From positions 111,215,745 to 111,279,744 of the forward strand of contig JARCOQ010000002.1 in the NCBI GenBank assembly GCA_029207755.1: a stretch of 64,000 nt of DNA, written 5' to 3'. A program made the position numbers and the translations under genes. The stretch is from Chamaea fasciata. Lineage: Eukaryota > Chordata > Aves > Passeriformes > Sylviidae. Below the pieces are notes generated by a model. The model saw only the letters and a program-made list of their open reading frames with translations, was not told where the DNA came from and ran no database searches. Positions 23,953 through 37,290 of the stretch are shown piece by piece. How positions within the stretch are numbered: the first letter of the stretch is position 1; each line of letters opens with the position of its first letter.

Positions 23953-26900
23953 ACAGACTGACCTTCTCTCAGGTCAGACAGACCCAGTGACTGCCAGTGC
24001 AGGCTGCAGTCTTTCCCAGAGGAGGACACGTATGGGAATTTCACTGTCTGTGTCTTTAACTCGCCTCTCAAACTTGGCTTAAACGGGTTGGTTTTGAGTG
24101 GGCAATTGGCAGACAAATGCAATCTCATGGTCTTTGAGAGATCTATGGAGGGTTATAGGGTTTTTGTTGTTATGGTAGTACAACTGGGCAACACCAAGGC
24201 CCAAGGCTGTGTGACATCATGCAGCCAATCTCTCTGGCTTTCTTTTGCCTCTCTTGCTCTCCTCTTTACTATAAAGCACCAGTGTCCATACCAAAACTCC
24301 CCAGCCACTGAGGTCATGGTTGCAGAAGCTGCCCTTGATGTGATGTCTGTCCTTTTGCAACAGCCCCTCAGGCAGGGCTGACTCAAGTGTTCTCATAGTC
24401 TTGTCAGAGACAGAAACTGGAAGCTGATGTGACTACAGAAAAAGAAAAAAAAAGGCCAAAAAAAGGGCAAAAATGGGGGGTAGGGATTAGAGTTCATGAC
24501 AGTAATGCTTCAACCAGCACTACTTCTAGGAAGTCATTTGTCTGATACATCCTGAATTTAGGGTAGGGGCCACTGCAATCACTGCTTGAAACTGAGGTGA
24601 TAACCATTGACCGGGGGGGAAAAGAAATCAATCAACAAACAACCCAAACTAACAAACAAAAAACCAAAACAAAACATCCACACAAGAATCCTAGGATCAT
24701 CTTAATACATCTGCTGGGAAGTGGCAGGGAAACCAAGTGTACACAGCATGTCTGCCATCAAGGAGAAGTTATTCCTACATGGAGATTTGTAGCAGAAATA
24801 AGCCTGGCTGGAACAAAGCATGAATGGAAATGTGTGTCTGAAATCACCAGGAAAAAAAACCCCATCAAAACAAAGGTTAAAGGAGCAGCCTCTGCCAGTA
24901 GCCAAGGTCAGACAGGCAGCTATGATGCACTATTGAAGGTGTCTATGCCAAGACCAGAAGGTCTCTGCTCAGATAAATGCAGAGCCGGGATGGTTCCTCA
25001 ACAGCAGATCCCACAGGAGGAGGGCAGCAAGATTACAGGTACCTCTAGGGATCCCAAAATAGGGAAGCACAGACAAAGCACAGCAGGTTTTGCTAACAAT
25101 TGCGATAGATGAAATGAGCAAAATTCTGAGGCAAATAGTTGCTGGACCTAATTGCTGACTTCTAAAAGGAATTAAAGGCCCATCCAAACCCAAGTGGCCA
25201 TCACCAATGAAGAGGAGCTGCCTGTGTCTCTTATTCTCCACATTACACAGGAGTGGTCCTTGGCCAAACTGCTTGACTTCGCACCTCTGCCTCCCTGTGT
25301 GTGACTGTAACAGGCTGTGAGTGTAGAGGGCCAAATCTGCAGTGTAAACATCCCTTACATGCCCTTCATACATCACTCTGACCTCTGCTGCTCTGGTTTC
25401 CTGCACCTGAAAGCGTAGAGACAAACAAATAAAAAGGTTCATAGCTCTGAGACCTGATCTGTTCACAGATCTGTTGACCCCCTCACTCACGGTTTTATGA
25501 GCTCCTGAAAGGATTGCACTTACCAGATGATTTTTTTCATTAGCACTTATCTTTATCTGAAGTAGCTGAGCAGGTGGAAAGGGTTTAACAGCTGGCAACT
25601 TTCCAAATCCCTCTCTCTCTCATCTTCCAGGTCCTCTCTTCCTCCTCCTCCTGCTGCTTTACTGGAATGGGTGAGCTGTGTCCCTTGTTCCTGCTTCTCC
25701 TCCCTGATCCCAGCTACAGACCACTGTGTTTGGGGAGTGTCACAGCCATGAGGTAACTGATCCTGTTCTCCTAAGCACTTCCCATTCCTGCCTTCATCTG
25801 CTGACAGCAGCAAAAAATGGAGCAGCAAGAAGCCAGAATTCCATCAAGATGACTGAAGCATCAGGCTGTGACCTGTCAAATGCCTCTGAAGTCTTCTTTT
25901 ATTGTCTTCAAAACAAGCACTTCTGCAGAGTCTCTTCTTCAGTGCCTTCTCTGGCAGTTTTGACCTGACTCTTAACTAATGCTTAATGTCATTTCCAATA
26001 ATCCATTCATATAAGACATGAATCTCATTTATTTGGTTATTGGCCTTTTTTCTCCACTTAATAGGCACAGAGTAATCATAGATTCAGGAGCTCTTCTCTG
26101 TTCTTCAAGAAGCTGAAATTCAGAGCCATTAGAGACACAACTACCACCTTGCTGGGCATCTTCCCATATTTTAATGCCAGGCATGAAAGGCCCTTTACAA
26201 TGAAGGAGTTAAAGCATAGCTGGAGCAGGGCAAAGATATGTAGCAGAGCTCAGAACTGTCAAAATCCACTGTACTGTGCCCTGCTGCTCGCCAGAGTGAC
26301 CCACAGCTCCTTGGGTTCTCCATGGCTCTTTCCCTCTCCACTCCTGCCTTTGAATGATTCAGAATTAACCATCTTTCTCCTCTTTTTGCTGGAACTATGC
26401 CGTCTCCCCATCCCTCCCTGTCCTCTTGAAGACTTCCATGACTAATTTGGGACCTTGCGGTTTCCTGCCCTACCTGTAAAGTTAAGCTGAGGGTTCCTCT
26501 TGCTGCCCAGTAGAGTACAACAGCGAGGAGAGGAACCAAAGTCCAGGCAGAAAATCACACGTGCAAATCCTTGTTTGTGTGCCTGCTGGGGGATGTTAAG
26601 CTTTACATCTGTCTGCAGCTTCATTAAAATATAAATACCAGGAGCCGGGGGAAAGGCTCCTGATTTGATCCCACCTTTTTCCCAGATTTACTTTGTGACT
26701 GTGTAGAATCACACCCATCTGCCACCCCTTTGGTAAGAAGACAGAGATAATTCAGCTGCTTTTTGGTCTGCAACCGGCATGAGCTTGCAGAAATGTGAGC
26801 AGCCTGGTTAACGGAGAGGTTGTGTAAGTGCAAACTTATGGTTCACAGTAGTCAGCAAGAAATGGTTTATGGCTTTACTTGCCAGGGGCTTTGCAGGAAC

Positions 26901-29900
26901 AAGTTCTGGCCTTGAAAATTCCTGTCTCTGCTCAGAAGAAGAGGAGTATTTCTATCACAATGATGAGAGGCGTTCCTGAAAAAAAAAAAAAAAAAAGGCA
27001 ACTTTCATGGTACATCTCAAATATTTATATGTATGTGTGATAATACATCACTTCAGAAGAAAAAGTCGATAAATATTATAAAACCAGGGTATAGCCAGAG
27101 CTCGATTTTGCCTCAGCAAACTGAAGGCACTTCTACCTCCTTTTATCTGAACCTGTGTAAATCGTGGAATAGTTCAGCTACACAATAGAGTTACTGAGCT
27201 CTCATCATCCCTATTATCACTCTGGACCAGGCAGTCATCTGTGGTAGCTCTTATGCTTCTGGCTAAACTGAGATCTTTTTCCTTCACATATTATTCATGT
27301 TGTAGGAAGGGAAAAAAAAAAAAATCTTTGTACTTCTCCAATAATTTTTAGAAGGTGAGAACTCCTCCGAACCACAAAAGAGAGAATCATCCTTTCAGCA
27401 CTCACATTTCTGGAATAATAGCACTGATATTTTATTTCTTACAACTGTTTTACACCATGTGTTAGCAAACCCACACAAGAGGAAGCTGCTTGTTCAAAAT
27501 ATCAGAGACACAATGTGGGCTTGCTGATACAATGAGAGACATCTTCTGTGTCTGAGCGGGTTTTTTTTGTTTCTTTCTTTGATTTTATTTTTTTTTAACT
27601 GCCAAGCAACATTTGTATGCTAAATGGGAGACATCTTTACAGAGTGTTTTCTGCAGCTGAGTTGTTGGTGGTTTTGCTACTGTAGAAACCACAGGTGATC
27701 TGCAGGAAAATCTGCATGGCAGAGGGTCAGTGACATTAAAAATCCAGAACACAGACGTGCCCTGCCTCCCTCCTCTCCATGTGCTACACGGAGCAACAGA
27801 ATATCCCACATTAATTTGCAACCCAAATCAGTTTCCTCTGACTGGAGATTCACACAGGTGTTGCTCAATATTTTTTAATTAAAAGGCTTCTTCACCTTCT
27901 GGGAAGAAAAAAACCCAACCAAACAACAAAGAACCAAAGAAGCACCTGGGGCAGGATCTTTCATTTCCAGCAAAACTAAAATGCACCCATTTCTCTTTTC
28001 CCCACTGATTTTGTCCACTTACTAAAAGACATTGGTGTGTGCATGTTTTATTTTACTTTAAATAAACCAAACCCATTCAATCTCAGCGCCTTTTAACACC
28101 CATCAGTGACCTGGTCTGAAACCACTGATTTATACAATTTGGCCATTTCACAGTTTGAACATTGAGAATATCAGAATATTTCTGAGAATGAATTGTTCAA
28201 GCCACACACAGTTCTCCAAAGGAAATGAGTACTTGGCTGCTGCAGCTCCCATCACAATCACAGAAAACTTCCTCTTATACCAGCTGGGTTTCATCTGTGA
28301 TCAGTCAAACAGGCACCTCAGAAAAGTCATTATTTTTTGCAAAAAGTATGTCCTCTGTAGAGAAGATAAGGGGTGTTTTTTCAGGTAAAGGAAAATTAAG
28401 AGAGACTCATTACATAACCTCTGTGTGTTTTCTCCATTACAGATAAAATTATCTTCTTTAAAATGCATCAGGAATTAATTAAAGCCTAGAAAATGAACAT
28501 CTTTGGCATGGGGCAGAGGGACTAGCCTTATCATTTAGATTAAAAAAAACCCCAAACCCCAAACAACAGAGCAGAGGCAAATCATGTATGGTATTGCTGC
28601 ATATTATGGAAAAGCAGAACCACTTCAAGATCCTGCTGAGCTGGGTAAGAGAGACACCAGGCAGGGACCTTGAGACCCAGCAGGATCCGCCTGATACAGT
28701 CAGCTAAGCAAAACACTGGCACTGCTTTCCTCCCTTCTGGAAAAGGAAAAAGCTGTGTTATCACATTTGCCAACATGTGAGTGCAAACCATAAAACCTCA
28801 TGCTGTAAATGCTCTTAGGGTGTGGTGGTGACCCCCGTGGTGTGGCCCCTGTTCTGACAGCTATTTGTTCTCCAGAGCTGTCTCTAACTGGTGAGAAAAA
28901 GAAAAAAAAAAGAAAAAAGAAAAGTCAAATGTGAAGGAATGGTAAAACATTTCTGCCAAGTTTTTATAAACTTGGATAGAGGATCCCTGAAGCACTATGC
29001 TCTCAAAACCTATGGCTCTAGGAAGAAATTCTTCCAGCCTTCTACAAGCACTTCTAAAAGCATCCCAGTTTCCCCTTCAGCCCATTGCTGGGTTGAACCA
29101 CCTCAAGTCCTGTGCACTGTGAGATCAGACCATTTCTTTTTGCTTTGCCTTTGCCTTGAAGTGGGATGTCCAGAGTTTGTGTAATTTCTTCACCTACCTT
29201 GGACACTATAGTTCCCAACATTTCCTGGAAATAAGTTGAGCAACTTCTAATTGGCTTTCGTCTGAGAAATGACAGTCTTCTGCTCCCATTCCCACCAGTC
29301 ACCCTGCCTTATTCTTCTCTGTCTACCTCACTGGTTCTTCTGAGAGCAAAAGCAAAATATTTGTATCATTCTGGTGACAAAGTGGCTGTATTTATTTCCA
29401 TCCTGCCCTCACCATGTGACAGACCCACTTCTTCACTTTCCTGATGCCAAAAGTATTTAATATTGGGGGGTTTTCTGGGTTTTGTTTGGTTGGTTTGTTC
29501 TTTGTTTGGTTTTTTTTTTTTTAAACTATTTTTATTAATATCCTTTGTAACATATATCTCAGCTTGATTCTTGGCCATGTAGCTGTTATTCTCTCCTGCT
29601 GACCTTAGCCTTTTCCTAAACACCCTTCCCCACTTACTCAGATCCAAACTCGTCGTTGTCAAGATGCAAAAACTTTCAAAGCCCACTCTTCAACTGAGCT
29701 TTTAAGCACACCACGCCAGCCAACTTCACAAAGATTTTCCCTTTGAAATCAAAAAGCATTGTTGACAAGCCTGTTATTCCTTTCATTTAGTTTGAAGAAA
29801 ACACTTGATCCAGAGTTAATTTCTAAAACTGATGTATTATAATATTCTTATTTTTTTATGTATCCACATAATTTGTTCAGTAGCTGTGTGGGAAATAGTA

Positions 29901-30730
29901 GATTCATTTTCACTTCCCAGAACATCTGGATCCTACTACAATTACCAACATGTACCTTTATCTGTCAGGTCAGCAACAGTTCTTAGTACTATTAATCCAT
30001 ACAATGTTAGAGAGATTATTAGCATCATTCAGGTTTGAACCTGATGATATTAATTCCTTGGAACTTCTCTAGCATAGCTCCAGAAGTTATTCTAACACTT
30101 CCCTGCATCCCTAGGGTGATATGGCTTAATCTGAAACTTTTCTCTACAACTACTTTTTAATGAGAGTTCTCTATGTTTTATTTATTAGATTTAAAGTCCT
30201 CTAGTTCTATTTCTTATCATATTAATACATTAGATCTATAACTTCTCTGAGAGGAAATCATACAAACAACAAAAATCAGTGTGGCTACAAACACTCACAG
30301 AATTATTGGAGGAAAATCTCTTTGTCAGACTTATTTTTGATTCTGGGCATCCTACAGATTTCACCCTGGGTACATCTGAAGTCACAGAGCTCTTAAGAGG
30401 CAGCACTGAAATTTGAGAATTCAAACCAAACTTGGTTAAAACGATAACCTGCAGTGTATCTTGGGCACCCATCTGTTTCTGACTGCTCTTCAGTCCCGTC
30501 ATCATGCACACAGCACTCTGTGTGACCAAGATTAGCCTCAATCAGAAAGCGTGAGCATCACTCAGTGCCTGAAAATCTGAATTTGGACCTGGACATGACT
30601 TCTAAGTGGCACAAATCTGCCTTTCCTTGAGCTGAACTGAGTCTCAACCCCCACAGAGTCGTGCTGATCTGAAGAGAGTTCTGAATGAGTAAGGCACTTT
30701 TCAGAATAAAGGGAAATAAAGACAGAGAGG
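23953..30730. other. Non-coding; no gene recognised
   Basis: Chance reading frames only. The longest, 209 codons on the minus strand at 24,969-25,598, shows no domain I recognise. Simple sequence includes A/C-rich tracts at 24,633-24,676, 27,907-27,930 and 28,542-28,568, an A run at 26,980-26,996, an A/G-rich run at 28,895-28,923 and a G/T-rich tract at 29,464-29,522. Confidence 0.45.
28542..28568. repeat. A/C-only tract with CCCC units
   Basis: A run of A passes into CCCCAAACCCCAAACAACA; 27 bases contain only A and C. Confidence 0.85.
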
Positions 30731-30732
30731 GG

Positions 30733-30822
30733 ATGATTTAGGTTAGAAAGGACCTTAAAAATCATCTTGTTCCAACGCCCCTGCCATGGGCAGGGACACC
30801 TTGCACTAGACCAGGTTGCTCA
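30733..30822 (-). mobile_element. CR1 3'-end fragment
   Basis: GATTTAGGTTAGAAAGGACC, TTCCAACGCCCCTGCCATGG and GCAGGGACACCTTGCACTAG, then ACCAGGTTGCTCAAA, follow the avian CR1 3' region in reverse complement. It is about 90 bp, with the 3' end at left. Confidence 0.85.
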
Positions 30823-31462
30823 AATCTCTGTTTTGTTCACACAACAGTGCTTCATCCCTTCCAGCTATGGAAATCTTTATCTGATTTCGGGAGGTTGAAG
30901 CAGCACAAATAAAATGTTACTGAATGGAAAAAAACAAGGCAGCATGAAAAAAACTCCCTCAAACTGTCAAAAAGGAAACATTGGTTTCAAGACTACACAA
31001 GATATCATCTAAATGACCCCAAATGCCATCAGACACTCTGCTTAAACAGGATTTCAGATTACTGTTTTTGCTTAATAGGAGTCATAAACCACTGAACCTT
31101 AACAGAACAAACACAAAGATCTCCTATTCTGGAGACAACCTGCAGCAAATATTGTAATGGAAATACTTAGAGCAGCTGAAATCTTTTCCTTAGAAAATGT
31201 TTTCTCTCCTCACTGGGCAGAAATCACACTGAAAATACGCAGGAAAATCACGGGTTACCCTGTGAACCATGACTTTGTGGTGGTCACAGTGCCCTTCACA
31301 ATTCAACAGCCCCAGTGAAAGCACCACTGAATTGCAAGAAGAGGGGAAAAAAAGAAGAGAGAGAAAAAAAAAAATGACCTTTGTTGTGCTGCAGGGAATG
31401 ATGATGTAAATTTTTCGGGGTGGGATGCTCTGCAGGGACATGAGTGGCTCTGATGCCTCATG

Positions 31463-31480
31463 GCCCCATCTGGGTCACCA
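31463..31480 (-). promoter_or_regulatory. Retroviral primer-binding-site-like sequence (tRNA-Trp type)
   Basis: Read on the minus strand, 18 bases starting TGGTGACCC lie 5 bases after the LTR's CA end, where a retroviral primer-binding site should be. They agree with the tRNA-Trp site of avian alpharetroviruses at about 13 of 18 positions, including the first nine. The next bases to the left show no recognisable gag, so only a stub of internal sequence appears to remain. Confidence 0.55.
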
Positions 31481-31485
31481 GAAAC

Positions 31486-31930
31486 TGATGCCTTGGAAGG
31501 CTGACCCGAAACAGAGACTGGACAGAGCTAGAGAATAAAGCAGATATTTATTAAAAAGCCTTCAGGATCCACCCTGGGCAGGTCAGGAGCCTGACCAAGG
31601 GTGCACCCAGGGTCCCCTACGAATAGTCACAAAAAAATGGCTGACTGGTCATGAGATCCTACATTTTTATAAGTTTTGGTCCATTTACATATTGGGGTTT
31701 AATTGTCCAATTACAGCTTCAGGTTGTGAGGTCTCATCCTTGTTTTCTCTCTTCAGTCCACCGTTGTTTGTGCTGTTGGGCAGAATGCTGTCCTTGGTTC
31801 TCAGCAGGAAAAGGATTTGTTTTCTCTACCTACTCTGAAGAGAGCTCACCAGCACTTAATATGAGGCTCAGAACTACACCCCTAGGCAGCACAGAATATA
31901 CAAATATGAAAGCTAAAGCTTAAGGCATCA
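31486..31930 (-). mobile_element. 445-bp LTR of an endogenous retrovirus, minus strand
   Basis: The ends are TGATGCCTT and AAGGCATCA, a perfect 9-bp inverted repeat. On the minus strand there is a TATAAAAA box (plus 31,664-31,671) and, about 110 bp further, an AATAAA poly(A) signal (plus 31,547-31,552), in the correct U3-R-U5 order. A primer-binding-site-like sequence follows the U5 end. No internal genes are recognisable to the left, so the provirus was truncated soon after the leader. A 90-codon plus-strand frame over it is antisense chance. Confidence 0.9.
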
Positions 31931-32349
31931 GCTTCAGGGCAAAGGGCTGGCAAACTCACCCACACCTCTGGCATGGGGCAGCAGCACTGAATGATTCAGC
32001 TGCCAAGGACAGGCAGAGCAAGTAATCACTCCTTACCACTTCCTCCGTGGTGTGTTTGATTTCACGACCCCTCTCACATCTTCTCTCTCCAGCTGTCTCT
32101 ATCAGACTGAACTGTCCCTGTCTTTTTCATTGCTACTCGTGCAGCAATTGCTTCAAAACTCTGGCCAGCTTTGCCCCTTTTTTCTCTGGTTTTTCTGGTT
32201 CTCCTGACATCTCTCCCGTAGTGCCATGAGCAGCCCAACGTGAACCTTTCAAAATGATAGTGCATTGTGGGCTTACAGGATGGCAAAACATCCCACTTTA
32301 TTCCCTCATTTCTTTCCAGCTGGTTTTTAATTATCCATTTACCTTTCTG

Positions 32350-34500
32350 ACAGCTGCTGTGGGTTTAGCTGAGACTTTCTTGAACACCAAGATAGTTTCC
32401 TTCAGTGGTGATTCTTCAGGGCCCACCACTGTGCATGTAGAGTTATGTGCACTAAATTAAGTGTACTCCTCTGCACTTGGTAACACTGTCATCCATTATT
32501 TTATTCTCAAGCTATTCAGCACTGTGAGATCTTTCTGTAACTCTTTACAATTAGTTTTCATTTTGATTACTCCCAGTCACTGAAAGTTTTGGGCAAGTTT
32601 AGTCACCTCCAATAATTTTCCAGGTCACTTATGAGTACATGGAGCTGCCATGTGCCCACCACACATCCCTGAGTGACCCCGGGTAGTGACCTTGTCCTGT
32701 TGTGCAGGCTGACAGGTCTTCTTGCCCTTTGTTTCTTGTCTTTAAACTAGATGCTAGTCCACAAGACGACCTTTATCCTAATGAAAACTTAGTTTATTTA
32801 AGGAAGGGACCTCACCAGAAGCTTTGAGGAGTCCAAGTACATGGAGTTTACTGGGTCAGCTTCATCTACGTGCATGCTGACTCTCAAAAAAACCCCTTAA
32901 CAACAGATTTATGAGCTGTGGTTTCCAGGCTGTGCTGACTCTTCTCCATTATTTTGTATTTCTCCATATGCCCACCAATTTTTATCTTCATAATTCTTCT
33001 CACAAATCCTTCAAAAATGAAAATGAAGGTTATGTGTATGAAGTTGTTTGGGTTCTTCTGGGGACCTTTTCAGGAGTGGGCATCACGTGTCCCACTTCCT
33101 CTGACCTTGAGGCTAATTTAAGCAAAGCCAATTTCAGCAGTAGGTTATTCACCACAGTTAATAGTTTGGCAATTTCGTATCAGAGCTGCTCTGAAGCTCC
33201 TGTGTGAGTGCCATCTGGTCCTGTTGATCTGTTGTTATCTGTTTTAGTGGTTTGTTTTAAAAAGGCTTTTAATGTCACTTCAGTTTGAGACCTTTCATCA
33301 GACTTGCCCAATTAAAGTTTTCAGTATGGCAACTCCACTGACCTCCTAAATGGGAACAAACACCAGGACAAATTATCCATTTGGCATTCCTGCTATTGCT
33401 TTGCCTTCCTTTTACACTTTGATCATTTAACAGCTACACTGAGTTTCTGACTGTGACCTTCTCTTTCTGACATGTTTGAAAATTTTCTTATTATTACTTA
33501 TATGCATTTAGTGTGCTGCTAGCAATAACCTTTTCATTATCCATGGCTTTTTTATGGTTTTAGATTTCCTTTCCCAGAAGGTGTATTCTCTTCTATTTTA
33601 GTCATTTGTACCTTCCCTTCTATTTTGTAAAGTAACTCTTTTTATTGTGCTTTCTTTAACTTTGCTTTTTAGGTGTCCTAACTTTGAAAGTATTTTTTGA
33701 ACACAAAATACATCCCTACTCTGAACCTCCAATGTCAGTAAGTGTGTCTATGACACCTGCATGTGTTTTACCTTTTATAACTGTGCTGTTGATCTCTAAA
33801 ATGCTTTCTCATTTGCACATTCTTGTCATTTCCGAAGCTCTGCACTGAGGTCTTTGTGGGGTTTTTTGTTTCTTGTGGACATGCTGCATTTGAGTGTGCT
33901 GTGGTCACCTTGCTAAGGTATTTGGGTGACACTTGTCCACAGCAATTTTCTGCTCACGGCTCAGTCAGAACCAGGCACTGGTTTTTCTCAGCTGTGTTCC
34001 CTGTTCAGGTGCTGCAAAAAGCACTTTTTTTATGGCACCTGCCAATATAATCTCTGCCTCATCCTTTCTCATAACCTTCACCCACTCTACAGGGCATCAC
34101 TGAGACCTCCAGTCTCCTTTGTTTTCTGCCATTTCCCACTTTCTCTTTGCCCTTGCCATTTTTCAGTCAAGGTCACCAGCCTGGTCAGGTGGCTGAGAGC
34201 ATCCCTCTGTCCTCCCTCTTAGGCACAGTATTTCAAACCACAGGCACTCTCCTTTACCTGTGTGCCACTGATGACTTATTTACCTGGTTTGATGCCAAGC
34301 TTTTTTTAAACACAGAGCAGCACAATGCAGTCTGCAATTTCTTTATCAGTTACAGCTTGAGCTGTGCTATCCCATGGCTCAGCTTGTTTTCTAAGTTTCT
34401 GGTATGTCCCTTGCATCAATAACTTAATTTAAAAGTCCACCCATTTTAATTTTGAGCCTCTAGCTATTTAAATTTTGCACTTCCAGCTTTATAGAAAAGC
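32350..34500 (-). mobile_element. Long ancient CR1 relic (endonuclease and start of reverse transcriptase region)
   Basis: About 2.1 kb follows, in reverse complement, the ORF2 region of the old amniote CR1 known from turtle and crocodile genomes. Matching landmarks in order include CCTGAGTGACCCCGGGTAG, GAGGAGTCCAAGTACATGG, GTGCATGCTGACTC, CACCACAGTTAATAGTTTGG, GCCATCTGGTCCTG, CCTGGTCAGGTGGCTGAGAG and GAGCCTCTAGCTATTTAAA. Left to right this runs from reverse transcriptase back towards endonuclease. Stops and indels disrupt all frames. It is far more diverged than the other CR1 copies, so it is probably an insertion older than modern birds. Recognition is from memory of the consensus; limits are approximate. 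Confidence 0.75.
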
Positions 34501-37187
34501 CAGCACTTATCTGTTCTTGGCTTTGATAATCAAGATTTGGGGTTTTTTTTATTCATGACTGCTCCTTGCTCTGGCCCTCATTAAATAAATCAGCTTCAGC
34601 CCCATCTTTTTTAGTTGCTGCTGGGGGTTATTTTGTTTTCTTCTTGGGTTGGTTTTGTTTTGGGGTTTGTTGGGTTTTTTTTTTTGGTGAATAGGGATGT
34701 TATTGAGCACTGTATTTGGTCAGGAAAGATCTTCAAGTAAATCAAGAGAGCTACAGGATGTTTGGTCATGGATATCTAAAATAAAGCTGGGGAGCATTCT
34801 GCCAGTGCCTGGCTCCTGCAGTATGAGCTGTTACACTTTTGTGCTGTGACTTATTAATTAGTAGCACAGAACTGGGCAAAATCAGTCACATCAAGAAGAA
34901 ACCAAGCAAATCAAAGATACAGCTCATGCTTTAGCCTTAAAATGGGCTGCTAATGAAAAGCTGCTCACAAAGTAGAGCTGTACCCCCGAGGCCTCTGCTC
35001 CCAGAAGCAGAGCCTTGGAGAGCTGGCAGATGCATGACAGGGACATGAGCAGAGCTGGAGAGCTCATGGTTTGACAGGTCATCATCCTAAACAGCAGTCA
35101 GAATGCTTGCTCAGTCAGAAAATCTCTCTGGAGTTGGGTCACTGGAAAATAAAAACGATTTAACGTCCAAGGAACCCCACTTAGCACCAGAGACATGATC
35201 ACAGAGCACTTGCTACCCTGCCAGATCTCATTGCCCCAAGGTAAAAACGTAATATTTACCCTTAGATGACAAACTCTACAGATTTTAACAGATTACTCTC
35301 TCTCCAGCAGCAGGAACTTGTTTTGTGCACCATCTGTCGCCTCTCGTCCGTGTGTCAGCCTGCTCACGCCGCCACGAGCACGTTACCAATTATTCACCTT
35401 CCGTGTCACCACCACAGCAGTGACCCTCCCTCTGACCCAAAGCCCTCCACAATGGGGGCTGAATAAACACAAAATTATAATGACAGCCTCCCCCTTCTCC
35501 TCCCCCAGCCAAGTCTGCAAACTGTGAAGAATTCAGGCTTTTTTTACGGGTCAGCATACTGTGGCACAGAACGCCCTTTAAATTATGCAGCTTCTTAGCT
35601 GGCCTTGACCAAACTCAGCATGGGATGCAGAAGACCCTGAGAAACTCAGCAAGAGCTCAGGGTGTTTGAGCTACACGAGTGATGTTGTTGTTCTGCTCAG
35701 GAGGAGCAGAAACTGCAGCTCAGAGCTGGCCCTGCTGTGGTCACGTCGCACCCAGCTGAGAGCACAACGTCCCTCCAGGCAGATGGTGCTCCATGGTCAC
35801 ACACAGGATGAGAGAAGGCCACCAAACACATCTGTCAGTCATCCCTGAACTCCAGTTATCTGCTCGTTGTCCAGTCCATTTTTGGCTACAGAGACTTTGC
35901 AAAACACGGAATGCATTCGTGTGTGTTTCCTTATTGTGAGGAGAGTTATGGGGAAAAAAAACCACACGAAGGGGTGCGTGTTTATAAACTACTGAGATTA
36001 GGTAATGTCTACCAGCAACTACCATGACTCATAAAATTTCATTAAAAATCTCAAAAGTTGGCAATAAGACAGTTTTCTATGGAGACAGAGAAGTTGAACC
36101 TGAACCTTAACACTTTTTTCACCCTCCAATAATGAAACGATTCCTCCTTCAGCCCCGAACACTTGTGTGACCTCCACAGCTTGTGAAATTAATGACTTTT
36201 ATAGAGTAAAAAAAGGCAGGGGAGAAAGAGGGAAGAAGGGGGAGAATTAAAGCAGCTGACCTTTTCTCATCCCACCCATCCTATAACAGAAATATCTCTG
36301 TGAAGAAAAACCACTCCCTGGGAGGATTCCAGCTCAGAGCTCTTGTGGATGTATGTTACCCACAGACCAGCCATAGCTTTGGGTGTGGAGGGACTTTCTG
36401 TCAGCACAGAATGAATCTGCTAAGGGACCTCTTAGAGACCACAACAAGCAGGACTTGCTCTAGGCTTTGGAGCTCTCTCCTGTGGTGAAATTTCAACCCC
36501 ACAGAGGGGCTTGTCCCAGCTCTGGTGTTGAGGAGGTTGTTTAATTGTAGGATGTTTAACTTCCCTCCCCAAGCCATCGTCCTCCCAAGTGCCTTGTAAA
36601 GAGACTGCTTCACATTTTTGTTTTTATGGCCAGACGTAAGTACAGATAATTTAGAGCCTTCCAGTTATTATTTCTCATTAGCTTTTAATTCAGGAGAAGA
36701 AGCTCATACGGTCTGTTAAATGCTTTACTCACTGCCTTGCTGAGACTATCATCTGATTTACTGATGGGTTGTGAAGACCTTCTCATTGATTTTTCTTTGC
36801 CCTTTCATTGTATTACTGTAATACAGGAGTAAAAAGATTAACTGGGATTGGTGGGTGGCAGGATGAATGTGCTGGCAGAGCAAAGAGAAGCCAGGCTAGG
36901 AGAAGACAAAGCAGTTCTGGGGCCACCAAGGGAGTTGTTTGAGGCACTACATGACTCTTATCATGTGCTTTTGAGGGCCCATCAATGAGAGGTGGGAGGC
37001 ATCATGAACACAAAAACCCCTTCCCTACTGGTAACAAAAAGGGAAAGAGAGAAGCCAGGGACTGGCCAAACCTTCACTTTACTGAAATGAATGATAAAAG
37101 CCTGGGAAAAAATGTTACAACCCTTTGAGGAAATAAAAATCAGAAGGCTGATTAAATAAAAATACACCCCCACACACACACCAAAAC
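34501..37187. other. Non-coding; candidate conserved blocks
   Basis: No gene is seen. A G/T-only tract lies at about 34,645-34,688. Motif-dense blocks lie at about 34,780-35,000 (TGACTTATTAATTAGTAGCAC), 35,240-35,530 and 36,640-36,840 (CATTAGCTTTTAATTCAGG). They look like possible conserved non-coding elements, untested. Confidence 0.4.
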
Positions 37188-37290
37188 ATATATCTATATC
37201 TATATCTATATCTATATCTATATCTATATCTATATCTATATCTATATCTATATCTATATCTATATCTATATCTATATCTATATATCTACA
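37188..37290. repeat. (TATATC)n hexanucleotide microsatellite
   Basis: About 17 near-perfect TATATC units lie just right of a short CA run (37,169-37,181). It is AT-rich and unstable-looking, with no gene nearby. Confidence 0.97.

Noticed and set aside
24969..25598. 209-codon minus-strand frame
   Set aside because: No recognisable domain, mixed composition and no splice or promoter context; treated as a chance frame.
37188..37290. CRISPR-like array
   Set aside because: A simple hexamer microsatellite with no spacers, in an animal genome.
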